Virus record (IMG/VR): IMGVR_UViG_3300032116_001500
Coordinates: 1-21,616 of that record
Strand: one strand, 5' to 3'
Length of the DNA stretch: 21,616 bases
Origin: a virus
Position 1 is the stretch's first letter. The number at the start of each line of letters is the position of its first letter. Shown here one piece after another: positions 20,022-21,616 of this stretch. The position numbers were made by a program, and so were the translations under genes. Under the pieces are notes generated by a model. The model searched no databases. It saw nothing but the letters and a program-made list of their open reading frames with translations, and was not told the origin of the DNA.

Positions 20022-20725
20022 CTGATATTAAAAAAGACTCGACGGTGTCCAATCCAGTTAAAATGTCTAAATCTCTTGGAAATGTAATCTCTCCTCATTA
20101 TTTAATTGAAAAATATGGAATGAATGCCGTGCGTTTTTATTTTAATTATGCAGGCCCTGCTCAAAACGATGTAATATTTTCTGAAGAAAATCTTTGTGAA
20201 CTTTACAACTCCATGCTTGCCAACGAATATGGGAATTTAGTGCAAAGAGTTATGGGGCTGGTTTATAAAAACTTTCAGAAAACAAACAATTTTTCAGGAC
20301 AAGAAATAATATGCTCTTATATTCCCTTTTATGAAGAATTAAACAATCAAACATTGTTTTCTTCTCTTAATAAACAAACTTTCGAAAATTTAGATCGATA
20401 CGTAGATGAATTTTCTTTTAAGAAGTATATTGATCTTATTTGGCAAAGTATAAAAAAATCAAATCAATATATTCAAGAAGAAAAACCATGGACTTTAAAA
20501 AATACCGATTCAAAACGTATGGGAACTGTTTTGTATGTTCTTTTAGAAACAATTAAGAGAATTACAATAGCATTACAGCCCATTATCCCTGACGGTTGCA
20601 GTGCAATTTTAAAGAGATTGCATTTAGAGAATGAAATGAAGTTCAATAAAATTGAAGAAATGCTAATTCCAGGAACAATTATAATCCAAGATCTGAATCC
20701 TGTTTTTCCTCGAATTGAAAAATAA
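20018..20725 (+). CDS. Truncated methionyl-tRNA synthetase: KMSKS loop and anticodon-binding domain only
   Basis: 235 residues. After 14 unrelated residues (MTDIKKDSTVSNPV) the protein matches bacterial MetRS from the KMSKS loop to the natural end: KMSKSLGNVISPHYLIEKYGMNAVRFYF, then LANEYGNLVQRVM (MetRS 'LANxLGNLxxR'), KSNQYIQEEKPWTLKN, and a PDG...DLNPVFPRIEK terminus. The HIGH motif and the catalytic Rossmann half are absent, so it cannot aminoacylate alone; it keeps the helical anticodon-binding domain. ATGA overlap with the nuclease gene and an intact frame suggest it is expressed. Possible roles: tRNA-Met binding or decoy, complementation of a split enzyme, or a captured host fragment, perhaps linked to an attachment site. 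None is proven. Confidence 0.85.
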   Translation: MTDIKKDSTVSNPVKMSKSLGNVISPHYLIEKYGMNAVRFYFNYAGPAQNDVIFSEENLCELYNSMLANEYGNLVQRVMGLVYKNFQKTNNFSGQEIICSYIPFYEELNNQTLFSSLNKQTFENLDRYVDEFSFKKYIDLIWQSIKKSNQYIQEEKPWTLKNTDSKRMGTVLYVLLETIKRITIALQPIIPDGCSAILKRLHLENEMKFNKIEEMLIPGTIIIQDLNPVFPRIEK

Positions 20726-20799
20726 TTAAACTTTCGCATATCTTTTCTAAAATCAATAGAATAAAACCTATTAAAATAATTTGAGAGACCTTAAAAATC

Positions 20800-21027
20800 A
20801 TGATGACTAAACAAGAAGTTTTCAATCTTATTATAACGCCGATATTGATATTGATATGTGTTATAACGCTTGCATGTCTAATGTTTAGCGCTGATGCAAA
20901 ACAAGAAGATGTTGATAATTTAAAATTCCAAATCAATCATTTGAAACAAGATATAAGAGTCCTTCATGAAGATCTTCAAAACTTAACAACGGAAGAAGAA
21001 GAACTCCCGATTGTAACTGTGCGATAA
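20800..21027 (+). CDS. Small membrane protein with periplasmic or cytoplasmic coiled coil
   Basis: 75 residues (tandem ATGs at 20800/20803, GAGAG upstream). Residues about 9-30 form one transmembrane helix (LIITPILILICVITLACLMF), followed by a heptad-like coiled coil (DVDNLKFQINHLKQDIRVLHEDLQNL) and an acidic end. A membrane anchor with coiled coil recalls spanin or Rz-like plans, but the protein is short and no partner gene is evident, so this is only a comparison. Confidence 0.55.
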   Translation: MMTKQEVFNLIITPILILICVITLACLMFSADAKQEDVDNLKFQINHLKQDIRVLHEDLQNLTTEEEELPIVTVR

Positions 21028-21038
21028 AAGAAACTTTA

Positions 21039-21101
21039 ATGACATTTACCTTTGTTTTCTTTATGACCCTTCTCTTGATTGAAATTATAGAAGCAATATA
21101 A
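21039..21101 (+). CDS. Possible 20-residue hydrophobic peptide
   Basis: A short frame MTFTFVFFMTLLLIEIIEAI between two small membrane-protein genes. It is strongly hydrophobic but has no good ribosome site, so expression is doubtful. It could be a tiny membrane peptide, or chance. Confidence 0.2.
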   Translation: MTFTFVFFMTLLLIEIIEAI

Positions 21102-21102
21102 A

Positions 21103-21222
21103 ATGTTACCAACAATCATGTTATTCTTTATCTTTGGACCCATTCTACTAGGGGGTAGCATTCTTATTTCTTTATGGATGTTTGCATGGATAAAAGATAC
21201 TTGGGACAATTTAAATGATTAA
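21103..21222 (+). CDS. 39-residue single-pass membrane protein
   Basis: Read by eye. ATG 21103; the product MLPTIMLFFIFGPILLGGSI... is one long hydrophobic segment (about 5-29), then a charged tail WIKDTWDNLND. Its stop overlaps the next start by 8 bases (ATGATTAA), a coupling that supports it being real. Function unknown; small inner-membrane proteins of this size occur widely in phage early regions. Confidence 0.5.
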   Translation: MLPTIMLFFIFGPILLGGSILISLWMFAWIKDTWDNLND

Positions 21223-21505
21223 ATTTAGAACTTTTTATATGGAAAATGATTATGGCTTTTCAGAGGATAATTATATAAACATTCCTGAAGATACTAAAAA
21301 AATTATTACTGTTATTGATAAAACTTTTTATAAAAATATTGCACTTTCAAATTTAAACCACGAAGAATTGGAAAAGTATGATTCTTTCTTCAAAGATGTA
21401 AGAAATCAAATTTTTCCTTATTTTCATATTAAAGAAAATAAATTGTTTTTCTTTGGATATTCTCCTTATTGCAATGTTTTTGAATTTGTTTATGTAGGAA
21501 ATTAA
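21215..21505 (+). CDS. Small hypothetical protein (96 aa)
   Basis: ATG 21215 inside the end of the membrane-protein gene. Aromatic-rich (MIKFRTFYMENDYGFSEDNYI; YFHIKENKLFFFGYSPYC) with alternating strands and a central helix (NLNHEELEKYDSFFKDV). No catalytic motif. It ends two bases before the YqaJ-type gene start, so it belongs to the recombination operon. Function unknown. Confidence 0.55.
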   Translation: MIKFRTFYMENDYGFSEDNYINIPEDTKKIITVIDKTFYKNIALSNLNHEELEKYDSFFKDVRNQIFPYFHIKENKLFFFGYSPYCNVFEFVYVGN

Positions 21506-21507
21506 AA

Positions 21508-21616
21508 ATGACTCTGACGCCTGAACAATTAGAAAAAAGAAGACTTGGTATTGGGGGGTCGGATGTAGCGGCTATCTGTGGGTTAAATCCTTATAAGACA
21601 GCTGTCGATGTGTATT
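21508..21616 (+). CDS. YqaJ-type viral recombinase/exonuclease, 3' end outside window
   Basis: 36 residues are visible from ATG 21508, which has AGGAA upstream. They read RRLGIGGSDVAAICGLNPYKTAVDVY, the N-terminal signature of YqaJ/lambda-exonuclease-type proteins (R...IGGSDVAAxxGxNPY). The catalytic PD-(D/E)xK residues lie beyond the window. These enzymes resect double-stranded ends for single-strand annealing during phage recombination. The motif is strong though the gene is partial. Confidence 0.85.
   Translation, partial: MTLTPEQLEKRRLGIGGSDVAAICGLNPYKTAVDVY

Noticed and set aside
20018-20725. Intact methionyl-tRNA synthetase
   Set aside because: No HIGH motif or Rossmann half in this frame or upstream; the preceding gene is a complete VRR-NUC nuclease.

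Overview
The window is AT-rich, densely packed DNA of a tailed bacteriophage (or prophage), with standard-code genes, Shine-Dalgarno starts and many 4-20 base gene overlaps. The head genes (P22-type portal, scaffold-like protein, RNase H/Walker terminase) suggest a podovirus-like head module. The truncated alphaproteobacterial-looking MetRS and the low GC hint at an AT-rich alphaproteobacterial host. That host assignment is weak inference; no host locus is visible.

Layout. A leftward block (about 12,004 down to 1) is the packaging and head module. In transcription order it holds a putative small terminase, a ribbon-helix-helix protein, six small unknown genes, the large terminase, the portal, a Gly-Gly-Lys-motif protein, an unknown small gene, a GroES-like co-chaperonin, a scaffold-like protein, a basic protein and the start of a virion-type protein running off the left edge. 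A sigma70-like promoter lies just upstream at 12,032-12,061. A rightward block (12,130-18,705) holds many small unknown genes, a DUF6948-like gene followed by three tandem Gly/Asp/Ser-rich genes, a replication initiator with repeats inside its gene, and a zinc-finger protein. A leftward RNA region (18,731-19,165) holds a tRNA-Gly(UCC), a putative small RNA with its own promoter and terminator, and two tRNA-like elements with oversized anticodon arms. After a non-coding stretch rich in inverted repeats, a second rightward block (19,596 to the end) encodes a VRR-NUC nuclease, the C-terminal part of a methionyl-tRNA synthetase, small membrane proteins and the start of a YqaJ-type exonuclease.

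Main discovery. The large terminase gene is fractured. Its N-terminal part (8461-9324) ends in an N-intein, and its C-terminal part (6591-7829) begins with a C-intein. The break falls exactly at the ATPase Walker B motif. Between the halves, on the opposite strand, lies an HNH-like homing endonuclease gene (7853-8515) whose 3' end overlaps the N-intein coding region. Functional terminase would require protein trans-splicing. This matches the known idea of 'fractured genes' with split inteins, here with an antisense HNH-like endonuclease.

Other notable points are a replication initiator ending in a DnaA domain-I-like module with five internal iteron-like repeats, an AT-rich stretch and an alternating GC tract (a lambda-O-like internal origin); a MetRS fragment that begins at KMSKS; and the tRNA/small-RNA cluster. 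Family calls come from motif recognition by eye; no database was searched.
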